Shown: positions 27,301-42,300 of the stretch, piece after piece | Layout: every line of letters begins with the position of its first letter | Position numbering within the stretch: the first letter of the stretch is position 1 | Assembly: GCA_014706295.1 (NCBI GenBank) | Contig: JACSVZ010000002.1 | Span: forward strand, 16,910,494 to 16,974,493 | DNA: 64,000 nt | Direction of reading: 5' to 3' | DNA from: Lycocorax pyrrhopterus obiensis | Lineage: Eukaryota; Chordata; Aves; Passeriformes; Paradisaeidae | Position numbers and translations under genes: made by a program | The notes under the pieces: model-generated | The model's database searches: none | What the model was told of the DNA's origin: nothing | The model's input: the letters and a program-made list of their open reading frames with translations, nothing else

Positions 27301-30300
27301 TCACACTGACATTTTTCATGGCATGTTACTTACTTTACAAAACTGGATTTTTGAACACATGCATTTCCATGAGTTTCATCAGCCTCACTAAATTCAGTGG
27401 ACTTTTCCCCAGCACGAATGCACTGTAGATGAAGGCTTTGATCATGACCAATCCACAAACCTCTAAACATCGAAGATACAAAAGTCTGTTCCCAGCCCTG
27501 TGGTCCTCCCTGAGCCCTATGGGGCAGCAGTGCAGCTTTGTGAGAGTGGGGAGAAGAGGAGGCCATGAAATGACTATTGGCAGGAGGAGGCTTATAAAAA
27601 ATTCCCAAGATTAGGAAAGTATCTTGGAACTTTGCAAAAATTCAAAACAGAGCAAAAATATTGCCAGCATAATGACAGTTCACTGATATGCTATATGAAG
27701 ATAGAATTGAATTAATATACTTTAAAAAATGTAATCTGTTTTTTATTCATGTATTACACAAACTGATGTACACATACTGGGCAGTGTAAATATATAAATG
27801 CAGGTAGAGATTTAGGAGTGAAGAGTCACAGATACATTTCACTGGGATTTGAGTCAATGACATTACATTACATTAATTTTGCTCCCTACTCCACACTAGT
27901 TAAAAAAAGATTTACTGTTGCAATTTGTTTTTCTACTAGGAAACAGAACTATTCAAAGTGCCTTAAAAAGAAAAGACATATTTAAATGATCTACTATGAG
28001 GAAGAAAATTAAGCCCATGTGCTTAAAGGCATCTACTGGAATATGGCCAAGCTCAGCTGCCTTGCTAAGAAGTCTCATGGCACTGCTAAAAGAGCACTGG
28101 GGGAAAAAAAATGAATGTAGTGCTGATAGCTCAGTTGCCCGAAGGTTTTTTACAGACTGAAGGGAATTCAGTGATCAGGAACCAAAACTGGTTTAGGGAT
28201 AAATTGGGAAGAAATACAGAAGTCTGTGCACAGAAGGGCAAATGCAACTTCAATTTCTAAACAAACTCTGAATATGAAATGGCTCAATCTGTGTATACAG
28301 TCACAGATACATGACTGCTGTTATGTTTTCATGTTTCAGGGCAACACCACAGGAATTAATCCAAGCGCTCGAGAGGCTCTGAAAGACCCAGGATGAAAGC
28401 AAAATAGAAAAAATACAGTTGTAGGAGCAAAGAAAACTTTCACAATGATAAATACTAAACTTTGGTTTAATATTCCCATGATGGTGCTGAAAATTTGGTT
28501 GCCTGTGTAATATAATGGTAAACACAGAAAACTATAAAGGTCAAAGAGATGAAAAGGTTTGCAGAAATAAACCTGATCAGACAGAACTATTTACAGATGA
28601 TTTAACTGGGTTAACAAGGAAGGACATTAAATGTGACCCCTTTGCAAATACCAGGGCTACAGACTTTTCAGCCATACCAAGAAGGCAGCTTGAACACCAT
28701 CTTCCACAACACAGCTGTTTAAGAGTTATGTGGATCCGAAGTCTTATGGTGGGAGAACCAGGGAACAAAGGGAGGACAGGCGCAGACTGCCTGATGCCAG
28801 TCCTGAAGAAAAGCCAGACTTGAAGAAGCTGGAGGGTCTGGAGTTTCACCACTGTCCTGGGCTTGCCAGAGAGAGGAGAACACATAGGTGGGAATGGGCT
28901 GTCACTGCAGCTTCCTGGCTTCCTCCCTCCCTCCCTTCATGCACTGCAAAGGGTGCATGGAAGACTGCAAATACACCCCCAAAAGAGAGGAACCTAACTT
29001 CCCTATGGAAAGAAAAGTGGTAAAATTCAGTGGTGAAGGAGAAGGTATGGATATTAGTGACTAAGAACATATTAATGGCCAGGAAAAAAACCCTGGTGAT
29101 TCTGAGCCAGGGAGATTTTCCCTTTATCTGTAATTTCAAATGTTGTTAGGTATAGGTTTGTTCCCCAGATAGCCATTTTTACATGGTTAGCTTTGTAAGG
29201 TAGAGACAGTGTAAATGTATTACAGGTGCAATAATGAATAGGCCCTCTGAAAAATGGAAGAATTAGAATAATTAAAAATGTTATGATCTGAAAAGTATGG
29301 CATCGTTATCTAAAGTGCTTCAATATACAGATGCTTCTATTTTTATAGCTTGCTAAATTACTTGCTCATCATCTGGCATGGCTGAAGCTGTCAGGAAAAA
29401 CCATTCTAATGCCATGAGCCCCATAGGGCATGGCTGTTTTTTCAGATTGCTGTTTCTGCTTGCTTACATAAATCCAGAGTGACATGAGCTTTGTGGAGGT
29501 GGCTTATCAGTAACCAGTTCCCAAATGCTGAGCAAGCCAAGCCGTCCTACAGCTGAACCTCCCCCGAGGTCTGTCACTGGCAGCCTGGTGCCCAGCAGAT
29601 CTGGACCCCCAGCCTCACCCCATCATCTATTCACCAGCAAAGAAGGTGAACACACTTTCTTCTTCACCTCTCCTGGGTTTTAAGCATTGTGGAATCCCTG
29701 GATGTGTCGGCCAGGCTATTTCTCTCTTAATAATCTAAAAATGTGTGGCTGGTCCAGGCTTGCTGTTTGGGCTCCCTCAAAAGCGGGGAAGAAAAGGTAC
29801 CTCCAGAAGGCACTACATCTCTAAGGCTTTGGCATCTGTTTTAAACCTAAGATGAGTTGTCTTCTGCAGATCTTCCTCTTTTTTATTGGCTGTAAAAAGT
29901 GTATAGACTAACTCAGATTAAATGTTTACACTTAAGGTGATTAACGTTAAGCAACATGAATTCTATCTTTATCATCTAATTTCAAGCTACAACTTCTCCT
30001 TCAATTACCTACAAGAAGAGCATATTGTGTCCTATCCAAATTTTAAATACACTGTAATGAGAGATGTATTTGCTGTGGTTTCATTTACCTACTGCTATTC
30101 AGTTTTTAGAGTTATTTGTTAGTAGCAGGAGAGAAATGAGGATAATAATGTTTCTGAACATACTAGTACGTACATCTTCGGCATTTTTGAAACACACAAT
30201 GTCATGCTGCTTTTCTAATCGGCAAGACTCATTTGGTTTTTTTCCAGTGCAGATAGTTTTGCAGTGTTTTATGTGTTAAGAAATGTTGCACTGAGTTCAG

Positions 30301-33300
30301 GAGGATACTGTGGCAGTGTAAAAGCCACAAGATATTGACCAGATGAAGGATTGGACCCAAATGATGCACTTCTTCTTAAAGACAGACTGCCCTAGAGCAC
30401 TACTTTCTGGAAAATGGTTTTACTTTGATTTGAATGGTGCTACCTGACTTAAGTTGTTCCTCAAATAAGACCAAATTTTCACTGTTTCCCCCGCTTCAAA
30501 TACCACAAAAAATAATTTTCTAATTATTATGCAATAAGTAATGCAAAGCAAAAATGTGTGAATCCATCAGTTTCATTTTAAGTTTCCTTAGGTGGAAACA
30601 AATCTAATTCCTACTTACTCCGTATGCCCAGACTTACGTATGCCCAGAGTGTAACTTACAGCTTTGTAATCTATGCTACTAAATAGAAAACAGGACTTCC
30701 AGGCTCCTCAAATCTTTCTCTGGAAGCAGCACCACACACAACACCCCTTGGACTGCTTCTGGCAGGGGACAGTTCTGCAAAGTGTCTCTTAAGTTGCAGG
30801 GACAGAGGGCAACACTATGTATCATGGAAGCGGTAGACTAGAGATCAGATTTTCATTCATTCTACACAGAAACCAATCCAAAATCTTCCATAGCCTGTGT
30901 GAAATGGTCTAGCAAGCTACAGACATGGAAGTCACTTTTTAATTTCCTTCTGCATCAACACCAAGAAGCTTCATAGTAGGTTTCTGAAACTGTTCAGATA
31001 AAAACTTCCCAAAGCCACTCTTCTCCCACAGATACTGGAATCGTTTGACACATCCCTTGCAACTAATGGGGCTTATCCACACGGGGAAAGCAGCATGCAA
31101 GAAGCTGAAGAGGTCATTTATTGCTAACTGCCTCCTCTGATCTAGCTGCTGTGTGGATGCCGAGTGCACTATTGTTGGGAGGGTGCTTCCCTACCTCCCC
31201 AGACAAGACATCTCTCCCAGTGCTCACTCAGAGGAAGAGGTCCCTCCAAGTGTGTCCAGCTGTCTACAACACTGATACCTGGAGAGCAGGTACCAGCTGG
31301 TACATGCCAGAGCTGCACTCCTAGTGAAGTCTTCAGCAGCAGCTACTTCAACACAAGAACAGTGCAGATGGGGAGATGCCAAGGGCAAGGAGAGCCTCTT
31401 CTGTGTCCTCTGTGGTCTCTAACCGGGTGAAGAGGTCCCTTATTGTCAGATCAGACTCAATCACCTGCCAGTTCTTACTCTGCATTTTCTTTTCCAAATC
31501 TATGATAAGGAATAGTGTTGCTACTCCCTTGCTGAGCACCTGACAAGATGTTTCTTCTTAGGGGGCTTCTAGACGAGTGGGAAAGTAAGAAAGCTGTTGT
31601 GGACTACATGAGAACAGTCTTGCTGGGTTGCAGAACAGAGAAGATGAAAAAATTTCTATGTCTTTCCAATTTTTATTCTTTTTTCATTCTCTGAACTGTG
31701 GATTAAGCCCACACAATCCCTAACTAATCATCAAGTCCACAGAAATTCTGCAAGTCTCTTTAAGCTATTTTCCTACTACCAATTAAAAGGCTGAAAAGCT
31801 GTTTTGTGACTTGAACCCTCTCTACAGCTAAACTTCTCCTCTGCACACTTTTCCTGCTCAGGGCAGCATGATTCTGTCCTTTTGCCTGCTAGATGTAATC
31901 CCTGCTCCGTACTATTCCCAGCTACTACTGGATACTCTTTAAGACAGTGCTGGTTGGGCAGGTCAAAATCACAACAGGGAATGGGTTAAAATTTAACAAG
32001 GTCTTGCCTCATAGATAAATGGAACAACTAAAATATTCTGAGAAGGCAGCTACCCCTTTCAGCAGCTTTATCCATGATGAAAAACGGATGGACTCCTCTG
32101 AACAATTACAGCAGCCTAAAGCTGATATGCTGGAACACAGGAGGAGGCCTTCACTTCAGATTTTTCATTGTGTTTGAAATGATAGACTGAAATAGGTTTT
32201 TACAACTGGCATCCATCACTATTTCCCCTCTGAGTCAAGGTCTCTTGCATCATGTGCAGTCCAGAACAGCTGCCCTGAAGGACATCACTGCTCCTGCACC
32301 AGTGCAAATGAAAGAAGACTGATGATGTTCTGATGAATACAGAGGACTGAATTAAATCCTGAGTGCAAGTGCATCTCAGTGAATTAAACCTGTGGAAGAC
32401 CGACCCAAGTAGTTGCAGGGTACTTCACCATCACTGGTGAAACAGAAACAAACAGAAGCAGTGTGCTAAGCTGTGGCTTGGGGAAGATTTGCTGGCTGGG
32501 AACACGCACAGTTGGAATAGTCATATAACCTATTTTAGGCACCAAATGTAGGTTGCGTATGTAAGAAGGCTCTTTATGGTCAGTGCACGGAAGTAGGTGA
32601 ATCCCTCCCAAAGGTGATTAAGAACATTTAAATTAAGGAATATTTAGGTTCCTAATTTGGATGCTCTGAGTTTCTCTCCAGAGGTGCTTCTCTTCACTGG
32701 TTGTGCAGAGAGTGAGGCTCCTAATTTTGGAACATGATGCACTTCTAAATTAGGGAGGTAATTACTTTAAAGCTGTGAATTACTCCTCCCTTCCCTTCTC
32801 CCCCACTGGCAGCTGAACCTATCATGGCATCAGACTGAGTCCAGATTCTGACTACACCAGTAGTGGTGGCAACTGTGACACAACTTCATTCATTTCTAGT
32901 GAAGGAAGCTCTAGACTGGTAGTAATGAAAATACTCATCTGGGATGCTGAAATTCTTGGCTGAGAATTGCTGATATTGAAATCTCTGCATCTGACTGGAA
33001 ATTTCAAAATCAAAATCTCCGAGTTTCTAAATATGTACAGTTACTTTAAGCTTTGTTTACTATCACACCGTGTGTGCAGAGCATGGGGAAATGATACTAT
33101 GGATCTGCTGCTCCAGCTGGGTCTCTACATATCTATGGGGCCTGATCCCTACAAATCCATTGGGCCTGAATTCTTAAAGAGCTGGCTGAAGTCATCACAA
33201 AGCCTCTCTCACTGATTTTTGAGTGGTCTTGGGAATCTAGAGAGGTTGCAGCTGACTGGAAGCTGGGGAATGTCATCCCAATTTCCAAGAAGGAGGACTC

Positions 33301-36300
33301 CGGAAACTACAGGCCTATTAGTTTCACTTCAGCACCTGGTAAATTCACAGGAAAGATTATTCTGGGAAGTACTGAAACACAACACCTGGAGGACAATGCA
33401 GTCATTGGTCAGAGCCAGCATAGCTTCATGAGGAGAAAGCCCTGCTTGTCAAACCTGATTTCCTTCTACAGGGTAGAAGGGTAACCCACCGAGCTGATCT
33501 AAGAAAGCCTAGGATGTAACCTTTTTGGACTTCAGCAAAGCTTTTGATCCTGTCTCTCACAGTGTCCTTCTGGACAAAGCATCCAGCTCACAGCTGGATA
33601 ACCCTGGTACACGATGGGTGAGCAACTGGATCAGGGGTCAGGCACTAAGAGTTACAGTGAATGGGGGGACAGGGCTCCATCCTCTGCCCTGCACTCTTCA
33701 ACAGCTTCATTAATGACCTGGAAGGGATACTAGGGATACTAGGTAAGTTTGCTGATGACACTAAACTGGGGAGAGCTATTGACTCCCTCGAGGGCAGAGA
33801 GGTCCTGCAGAGAGACCTCGACCATTCAGAGGGCTGGGCAATCACCAACCATATAAAGTTTGACAGGGACAAGTGCCATATTCTGCACCTGGGATGGGCA
33901 ATCCTGGTTGTGTGCATAGACTGGGGACTGTAGAGAAGTGCCATGGAAAGGGACCTGGGGGTCCTGGTCCATGGCAGGTTGGACATGAGCCAGCAGTGCC
34001 CTGGCAGCCAGGAGGGCCAAGCGTGTCCTGGGGGGCATCAGGCACAGCATCACCAGCTGGGCAAGGGAGGGGATTGTCCTGTTCTGCTCTGGGCTGCCCT
34101 CTCTTTGGATTTCATGTGCAGTTCTCGGTGCCAAAATACAAAAAAGACATTGAGCTGTTAGAGAGTGTCCAAAGAAGGCCCCCGAGGATGGTGAATGGTC
34201 TGGAGGGGAAGCCGTATGAGAAGTGGCCAAGGCCTCTTGGTTTGTCCATCCTGGAGAAGAGGAGACTGAGGCAAGACCTCATTGTAACCTTCAACAACCT
34301 CATCAGGGGAGGCAGAGGGGCAGGTACCAAACTCTTCACTCTTGTGATCAGTGACAGGACACGAGGGAGAGCACAAAGCTGAGTGAAGGGAGGCTTAAGT
34401 TGGGTATCTGGAAAAGGTTCTTCACCCAGAAAGTAGTTGAGCACTGTAACAGGCTCTCCAGGGAAGTGGTCACAGCACTAAGCCTGACAGAGTTCAAGAA
34501 ACTTTTGGACACCGCTCTCAGGCACATGGTATGATTCTTGGGGTGTCCTGCCCAGGGTCAGGAAGCTGGACTTGATGATCCTGATGGGTCCCTTCCAAGT
34601 TAGGGTGTTCTATGATTCTAAGATTCTACAGTCTACTTGTTCCATGGCCACTGTCTTCCAATAGCATCCAATTGTGACAGAGAGAAACCTCAGTCAGGAC
34701 AAGGAGTCTAAAAGTAGGTACATTATCAGCATGATGTGATAAATGAGACAAATAACATTTGCATATCTTAAGTGTCTGTTTAGGTCCTGCATGACACTTC
34801 CTATCTTAAAAAGGATTGTACTTCTAAGCCTCCATAATTCCTGTAACAGCTGCCACTGTTTTGAGGGTTAAACCATGATCCCATATCTTTTGGGCAACTA
34901 AGGGTTAAAGGGTCCTGTCTTCACACAGTGTGGATTCTTAACTTCTCTAGAAGATGGGAACATACTTTATAAAAAGCTTGACTGAGGAAGGGACAAAACT
35001 ACAATTTCAAGATGCTTTTAAAATGTAATGGATTTCAGATGCCGTCCTATGAATTCTCTAGTATATTTGATTTTTGAATGTTTAATTTGCTAAGGGAACT
35101 GCTTCTTCCCTGGCATGAAAACACAATTATTAAAGCTCATTTCATTATTTCGAGACTAATAGCACAATTTGGGTCATTGTTTAACACTCCATCGCTATGA
35201 AAACAATGAAATTCTCTAATGATTAATAGGATTTGTTACTTTAAATAATCATGCTGAACCTTATTTGCCAGACTTAGGCTTGTCACTTCCATATGAATAA
35301 TGTATCTCTAGGTGTACATCCAGCTTTGGAAAGTTGCTACTCATCCATATAATGTCCTCTTTAACTGCTATGGAGACAAATATTCTGCAACGTGGAGCCC
35401 ACAGCTGTGTATCACATCTCATCCCTTCCTACTGCTGTGAAAGGCATCCTCAGAGAGATTTCCTCCTGCACTTTTCCAATGAATTTTGAGGGTATTTTGT
35501 TCTTCATATTTGCACAGAATGGAAACGCATTCTATGGCAAGTCAAAAAAGGCACCAGGAGGACATTGTTACCTAACGTGGACAGTATCCTGCTGAGCCTT
35601 GGCCATGGATGAGTCCCTTCTGGCTGAGCCCACACAGCTGGAGAGAAATCTAGAAGTGGACAATGAAGCCTGAAAACAGCTCACAGCCCCTTCTGGGGAT
35701 ATAACCCTTCCTCTTTCCTTTCCTCCCGCGCCCACATTCTCCCCTCCAAGCTGCAACGATTTTAAAATGGTCATAAAGCCGAAAACGACCCCCGCAACAG
35801 AGACTTCTGTATGGCTGCACAAAGATGAAAGAACTCTCTCATGAGGACTACTCCTGTTTCTCTTGTGCCCACCTCCCCTCACCTCTGGCACTGCCAGGTC
35901 CCCGTGGTGCCTGTGATGAACCCCCGTGTGCTGAAGCCTTTGCTCACAGGCAGAAACACACAGTGAAGCCCAGCTGCCCAACAAATATTGCAGCTGCTCT
36001 GCTGTACACACACACAGCACTGCCATACCACTGTCTTCATGTATGTTATCACCTTCTCATTAAGTAACAGCAGGATTGGTTTCAGATGGAAAGATTTTGA
36101 CTCAAAAGGATTTTCTGCTGCCCCAGAGTGACCCGAACAGATGACATTCCTTGCAGAAAGTGCTGAAGCCCAATGACGAGCTGTCCTCATTTGATGTGGT
36201 CCTTACCACTCACATCAACACTTACATGGACACAAGTGAGAGCAAAGAAATGGCAGTGGTTTGTAGAGACTGCTCCCCCTGGATTTCAGCCACAGAGAAG

Positions 36301-39300
36301 TGCAGAGGTCATCCCTCTATATATCAAGAAGCCAGCCTCTTCCTATGTTTTTATTCCCAGTGAAGGAATAACAGAAATGAAGACAGTTGACAAACTCCTG
36401 TTCAGCTATTTTCTTCATAAATTCATACAAGCAAATGTAACAGATATGAAAAAACAGAAACACATACATGTTCTGATGTGAAGGCAACCAGTCTGGGAAT
36501 AGCTGCCATTCCTTTTTCTTTAACTTCCGGGAACATCTTGAAACGTGCAATCAACATAGCATACATGTTAGATATGGCACCACCTGGAGTCCACAGTAAT
36601 ATACTGTTACTTTTTCTATTCATTGTTACATCATTTCAGAACAAACAAGTCTTGCTATAGTTTTTCTAACTGTAATGCAAATGTCTCTGCCTCGTGGCAG
36701 AAACACAGATTCTTCTTCCTGATGCTCCTCACAGCTGGGCTGTATAACAACAGGATCTACCACACACAAATAGCAACTTACGCAAAAAGTACCACTGCAG
36801 AAAATGACTGGGGCTTCCTTTCACCCTCACTCTAGCTACCATCTTTCCTTCAGTCTCCAGTCTTAGCTTTCCATATACCATCAACACATAATCCCCACCC
36901 TCTGCCACCTCCTAAGCAGATGCCCCCACAAGGCAACTTCCTAAGGGATTTCCGAGTGCCACCTAATTTGTGCTCTCCTCTCCTAAATCAAGGTGGTGTT
37001 TCACGCCCCAGCTTTGAGCAAACCCACCCACTGAGACCCAACAGCCACTATCTTCTGCATAACTGGAGTGGGAGGAGGGAAGAGAAAGGGAAAAGGGTCA
37101 TTCTAACAAATACTTTTCATTTTAATTGTCCTCTGATGGGAACAAGGGGAAAAGGTTAAATGTCCCTAACACTTGCCTTAAAACCACTGGCATACATTGA
37201 CTTAAAATAGCCATTTCAAAACGGATATTTTACCCACTTCAAGATGGGTATCAGATCGACAGCTCTGCAGCGGTCTGTTTTTCCTTTCTGAGATTTTTAC
37301 AAACAGTCTCTGTGTCTATAGTGGAACAATATTTAGCTTTACATTAATGCTACATGAGCACTATGGGAATATAATGCAGTACCTGAGGCAGAGGCTGAGA
37401 ACTTTTACATTTTTATGCACACAAACATGCACACGGACAGACATGTATACATGAAATCCATCAGGTTTATCCTGTGTGTATATATATATATACACACACA
37501 CAGAGATTGATTACATATTGATGTTTATGCACACATATTTATGTAAAGCAAAGGTTTTAAATGAACAGGTCGAAATGCTGCTTGCCGCTAAGGTAGAGTT
37601 CAACTATTGCAACATTCATCCATCTAAAAATGGAGTGAAGAGCACAAGATGTGCACCTCCAGAGGATGGTTCAGCTCATCCTACGGCAGCTGTTTGTAGT
37701 AGGTGGGACTTGCCCTGAAGACACAGCTGCCTCTCTCCCTCAAATATATGGGAGCTGCTGTAACTAGCCCAGGATAGACACCCAATGCTTGGACAGCCAA
37801 AGTGAGATAAGATAAAATCTACCCTTTGAGAAGATGAAGGAAGCACTCTTGGGTATCTGTGCTGGCAAATTTAACATTGTTTTTGACTTTTTAAAGATTT
37901 GTTTTAATCTCACTGGAGATATATACACTGTTCCACAGCCCACACAGGCTGTGCCCTTCATTTCTAATCAGTATCCTAGCTCTGTTCTTGCAGTGAGGCT
38001 GCCCTGCTCTGGGCTTTCCCTGACCTCACTGGCCCTCCTGTGAATCCAAGGGAAAATGCCAGAGAAGAATGGCATTGCTGGCATACAGGTCAGTACAGAC
38101 TGGGCCTTTTCTTCCCCTTTCAACTGTCTTGAGAAATATGAATGTATTTCTACACCTCTCTTCAGAAATGACAAAACAAGGAATGGAGAGATTAAGAGGA
38201 AATGCTCAGGTACCTGTCCCTAAAAAGTGCATGCAACATTTCGAAAATGTATGATGTCATGCAACTGCTGCTATTCATGATTTAAGTGACTGAACCAAGT
38301 TGAAGTAATTTGGCCTATCTTGTCCAAAGTCATTGGCTCAGTGTCAAAAGAATCAAGACTGAAATGTTAAGTTTCAATACCAGGCTTTCCTATTAGTACT
38401 TATTGCTCAGTAATTTAACCTCAAGTTTATTAATAAGCCTGCATTCCGCTTTTAATTTTGGAGTTGTGTTCACATCTGCAGTTAATTGCAGGTAACAAAA
38501 CGCACCTACAGAATTTGGAGAAAATAATCAGACTTTTATGCTTTACATGTATTGATACTGTATATTTCATTCCAGAGAATGCAGAGAGAAAGAATCTTTT
38601 CTTTGCCATAGTAAGGTCTTCAGCTAAAGCCAAGACAGATTGAATTGAGAAGACAGCACAGAAATTCTTTTGATTATTTCCTAAAAAAGCAGAACCTGCA
38701 CACTGAGTGTTGCTGCCTTGAGAGAGTAAGTTAGAAAGATGCACTTTGCACAAACCAGAAATTGCAGAGAAAGAAAGAATCAGAGGGGGCAGCCCTGCAA
38801 ATGCCAGCGCAGGTACACGCGTGCCAGAGAGCCCGTTCCCACGCAGGTTTCAGCTTGATGAAGTGAGCCCCGACACACCAGCAACACCCTGGCCCCATGC
38901 CAGGCAGCACCTTTCGCAGCCCCAGCAGAGCCAGCAGTTCCTCCTGAGGCACATACCTTTCCTGACTCACACTATCTCTACCTGAGTTTGCCAGACTCTG
39001 GCAGATCCGGCACACACACTGAGCCTTTCACCGGCCTGCTGCCGTGCCCAGCTCTGCCCTCCAGGGCTGGCTGGGCAGCATCACTGTTGCTCTTCTCTCA
39101 CCCTGCAGGTCCCTGACCAGCCCAGCGGGAAGGTGAGGAACCAAGACCAGCTGTACTGAGTCAGGTCAGGGTTAGTAACCAACCACTGTTCAGTTTCCAG
39201 AAGCTTTCACTTTCGTCCTGAGCTCGTGATACACATTTAGACACCTGGTGTGACGGAGGCCAAGGTTTTCAGGGGGATCTCTAAGCACCACAGCAAAAGC

Positions 39301-42300
39301 TGTCAGAGCTTTTGCTCTCAGTGCTTTTTAAGTAAGAACTCATCAAAAAGCAATGTCAGTTCTTCTCATCTATTTCATCTGTGGAAAGGGCCAGAATAAA
39401 ACTCCCCCACCACTTCCCACATGTGCATTCAGATGTGAGAAGCTGAAGATGAGCCTTGCCTGACCTTCATGGCCTCAGAGAGCTGAATGTCCTAGGCTGT
39501 TATCAGTGAGGCCTTTCCTCTACTCAACAGTGCACTCTTTCTCTCTCCATTAGGTAACTCTTCCAGAATGGCTCCTTCTGCAACAGCTAACAGTCTGTTC
39601 TCTTTTGACAAGCCACGATATTATACCCAATGCAAATTCTTTCAGTATTCTGCAATTTTGTAAGATAGACAGGCCAAAATTTTTGAGCAATGAAATTACA
39701 GAGTGAGAGAAGAAGTGACGAAGAGTATAAACCAAAAGACTAAGTGGAATGATTAAAAAAATAAAAACGTCTTAAGAATGTTTGTCAATGATTTCTCTAC
39801 ACTAACTTTTTTGCCTTATTGACTTGCCCTGAAGGAACCAAGTTTCTAAGCCTTTAAGCACTCATATGAACTAGCCACCCAAGTACCCCACTGAGCTAAA
39901 CAGGTCAGCTTCACATGGAAAGCTAACAGCACGCTCTAATGCTGGCAGGGTCTTACTGACTCCACTAAAACTGCTGGAGGGGATGCTACGTCTTTCCCTG
40001 TTTGCTCCAATTTCCCCTGCAGTGATGGAGAGCTTTGTTGTGCTTCTTCCCTCCATTATTAATACAATAGTCTTTCTATTTCATGTAATCCATAAAAAGT
40101 GGGGGCAAAGCAAAACTGCAAGGCAAATGTCTCTTCTCATTATGTTTCCCATGTGCCATTACAGCTGCTCATCATGCAGTGCAATTTGCTCTAACAGACC
40201 CTCATAATCACATCCCTGAAATTCATAAACATACAGTATTTTATCTCAAAGAGGCCACTGGTGTTTACTTGCAAGTGTCCTCTCAAACATGCATATTTAA
40301 TTATATTTACTCTTTAGCTACAGGGGATGCCATATACCACAGTCTGAAAAATAGAGAAAGCTTGAAATGTCATGTACCAGGTGAAAATATCCCATCGCCA
40401 CAGCCCCCTGGCCAGCCAACCATCTCTCTCATTTTCCTTAGTGTGACATATTCCAAAAGTACAAACACTGGAGCAATTTCATAGGTGAACCTGAAATGTA
40501 GTAATGTCCATATTTAATGCTTTCATCTACAACACGACACATCTTTTTCCAATATTACATTACATTATAGCCACAATATACTCTATCTTATACTGGGGTA
40601 CAGTTCTGTTTCACAATAATTCCCACAGCCTTCCTTCTGATTTGACATCAAATGTCTAGAAGGAGAAATACAGAGAGTGCTTGAGAATACATTTCCACCC
40701 ACTCCAGTGAAAAAAATCTTGCCCACCTCTTCAAGGTTCAAGGCTTTGCCCTTTATCCAAGAGACCTGGGCAGAGGCAGCCCTTCGCCTTGCACAAACCC
40801 GTGTGCATGTCCAGAGGCACATGTCAGCAGTCCCATTCATAACGGCCACACAGTGCGTGAAGCTAAGCAAGTACACAAAAATGCTTCCTAATCCCAAAGT
40901 GAAAAAAACCCCACACTTTCAGTTCTGCGTCTCTTTCTTAGAGAAAGCAAAGGCTTTGCCTGCTCTGGGTATGGATTGTACATAAGCCCTCTACATAAAT
41001 GCAACTGCCCACTTAGCACGCCTTCCATTTTACATATTTACGCATGCAAAATGCTAAACTGTATACATTTTTTGTGTGCTTTTGGGAGGTAGCAAAATCA
41101 ATATCACATCAGTATGATGAAATTTTATAAAAGACAGCCTACAAGACAATGTTGAAAGTCTTTCTGTAAATAACAGTTGTAACCATTTAAAAAGCAAATA
41201 ATTTTTTCCCCAGCAATTTTAACATACAATTATTCTTTCACTCAGACACAGCAACTAGTATTCTAGAGTACAACCGTGAAACGATATTAAATATCTATAT
41301 ATTAAATAAAAAAATCTTCTACTTACATATTAGTATTTGCTGCTGATGTCAGCCAGTCTGCCGCCAATCCAACCATGTCCAATCCAGTTGAAAGTTGATT
41401 AAAATATCTAGGGTGCCCTGCATAAGATGGAAAATGTTATCAAAAGGCTGATGATTCTGAATGAAACTATTCAGTGCTGAACAGTATATTTACCTCCATA
41501 TTTCTGTAGAGAAGGAAGCGCTTTCAAGGTATGAAACAAAGCAAACAGCAGTAAATATATTTCTTGAAAAAGGCAGGATAATATCTCTTCTTTCTCATTC
41601 CAAACTCAGTAAAATCAGAGTAATTACACTCAACGCAGAATAATGAATTCCAACACTCTGTATTATCCTTTCAATATGCCTTGAAAATTAGCACATTGCT
41701 GCCTCACAAAAATAGCTGTTTGCTCCCATTAGTGTGTCACATGTTGTCACTGGATATGGTTTTGCCTGACTAGGTTTGAAAGGCATGCATGAGACACCAT
41801 CTGAAGAGCTTGCCAGGACATATAACATCAGTGATGAATGGCCAATGATTGTAACAGACAGGGCAAAATGAGAAAATGGAGTATTTTGGTGACTGCTTTG
41901 CACATGACTCAATGGCTGATGATTGTACGAAGATGGCAGGGAAGGTGGTGGTCCTTGTCATTTCTTCACCGTCAGAGTGCAATTACAAATAGCCTGGCTA
42001 CTTGCAATTGTGATTTTAATCAAACGCCATGAAAACCAGCACTGCTGCCCCAGCAGAATGATGCACAGGACTACATTCAGTGAGCTGATAGCCGATTCAC
42101 TTGGTTAATCTAATTGGCTCCCGTTTTTTTTTCTAAAATCCTCCTAGAGATTTTCCTTAAAAACATGCCTAGAGCCATTAAACACAGGAAGAATTAGAAT
42201 TCCATTTTTACTAGTTGCTTCCCACAAGCTCCTGATAAGTGGCATAATTACTGGTACAAATTATGGATGGTCCACAATTACTTAAATGCCGTCCAACTCA

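Larger units (their letters stand above)
25142..36467 (-). other. GAD2: GAD2 intron 7 (largest intron)
   Basis: An 11.3 kb intron. It holds an ATT microsatellite (25651-25675) and an antisense CR1 LINE remnant (about 33105-34629). The remainder is AT-rich with only chance open frames. The block 34.99-35.24 kb is dense in TAAT and ATTA motifs. Confidence 0.8.
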
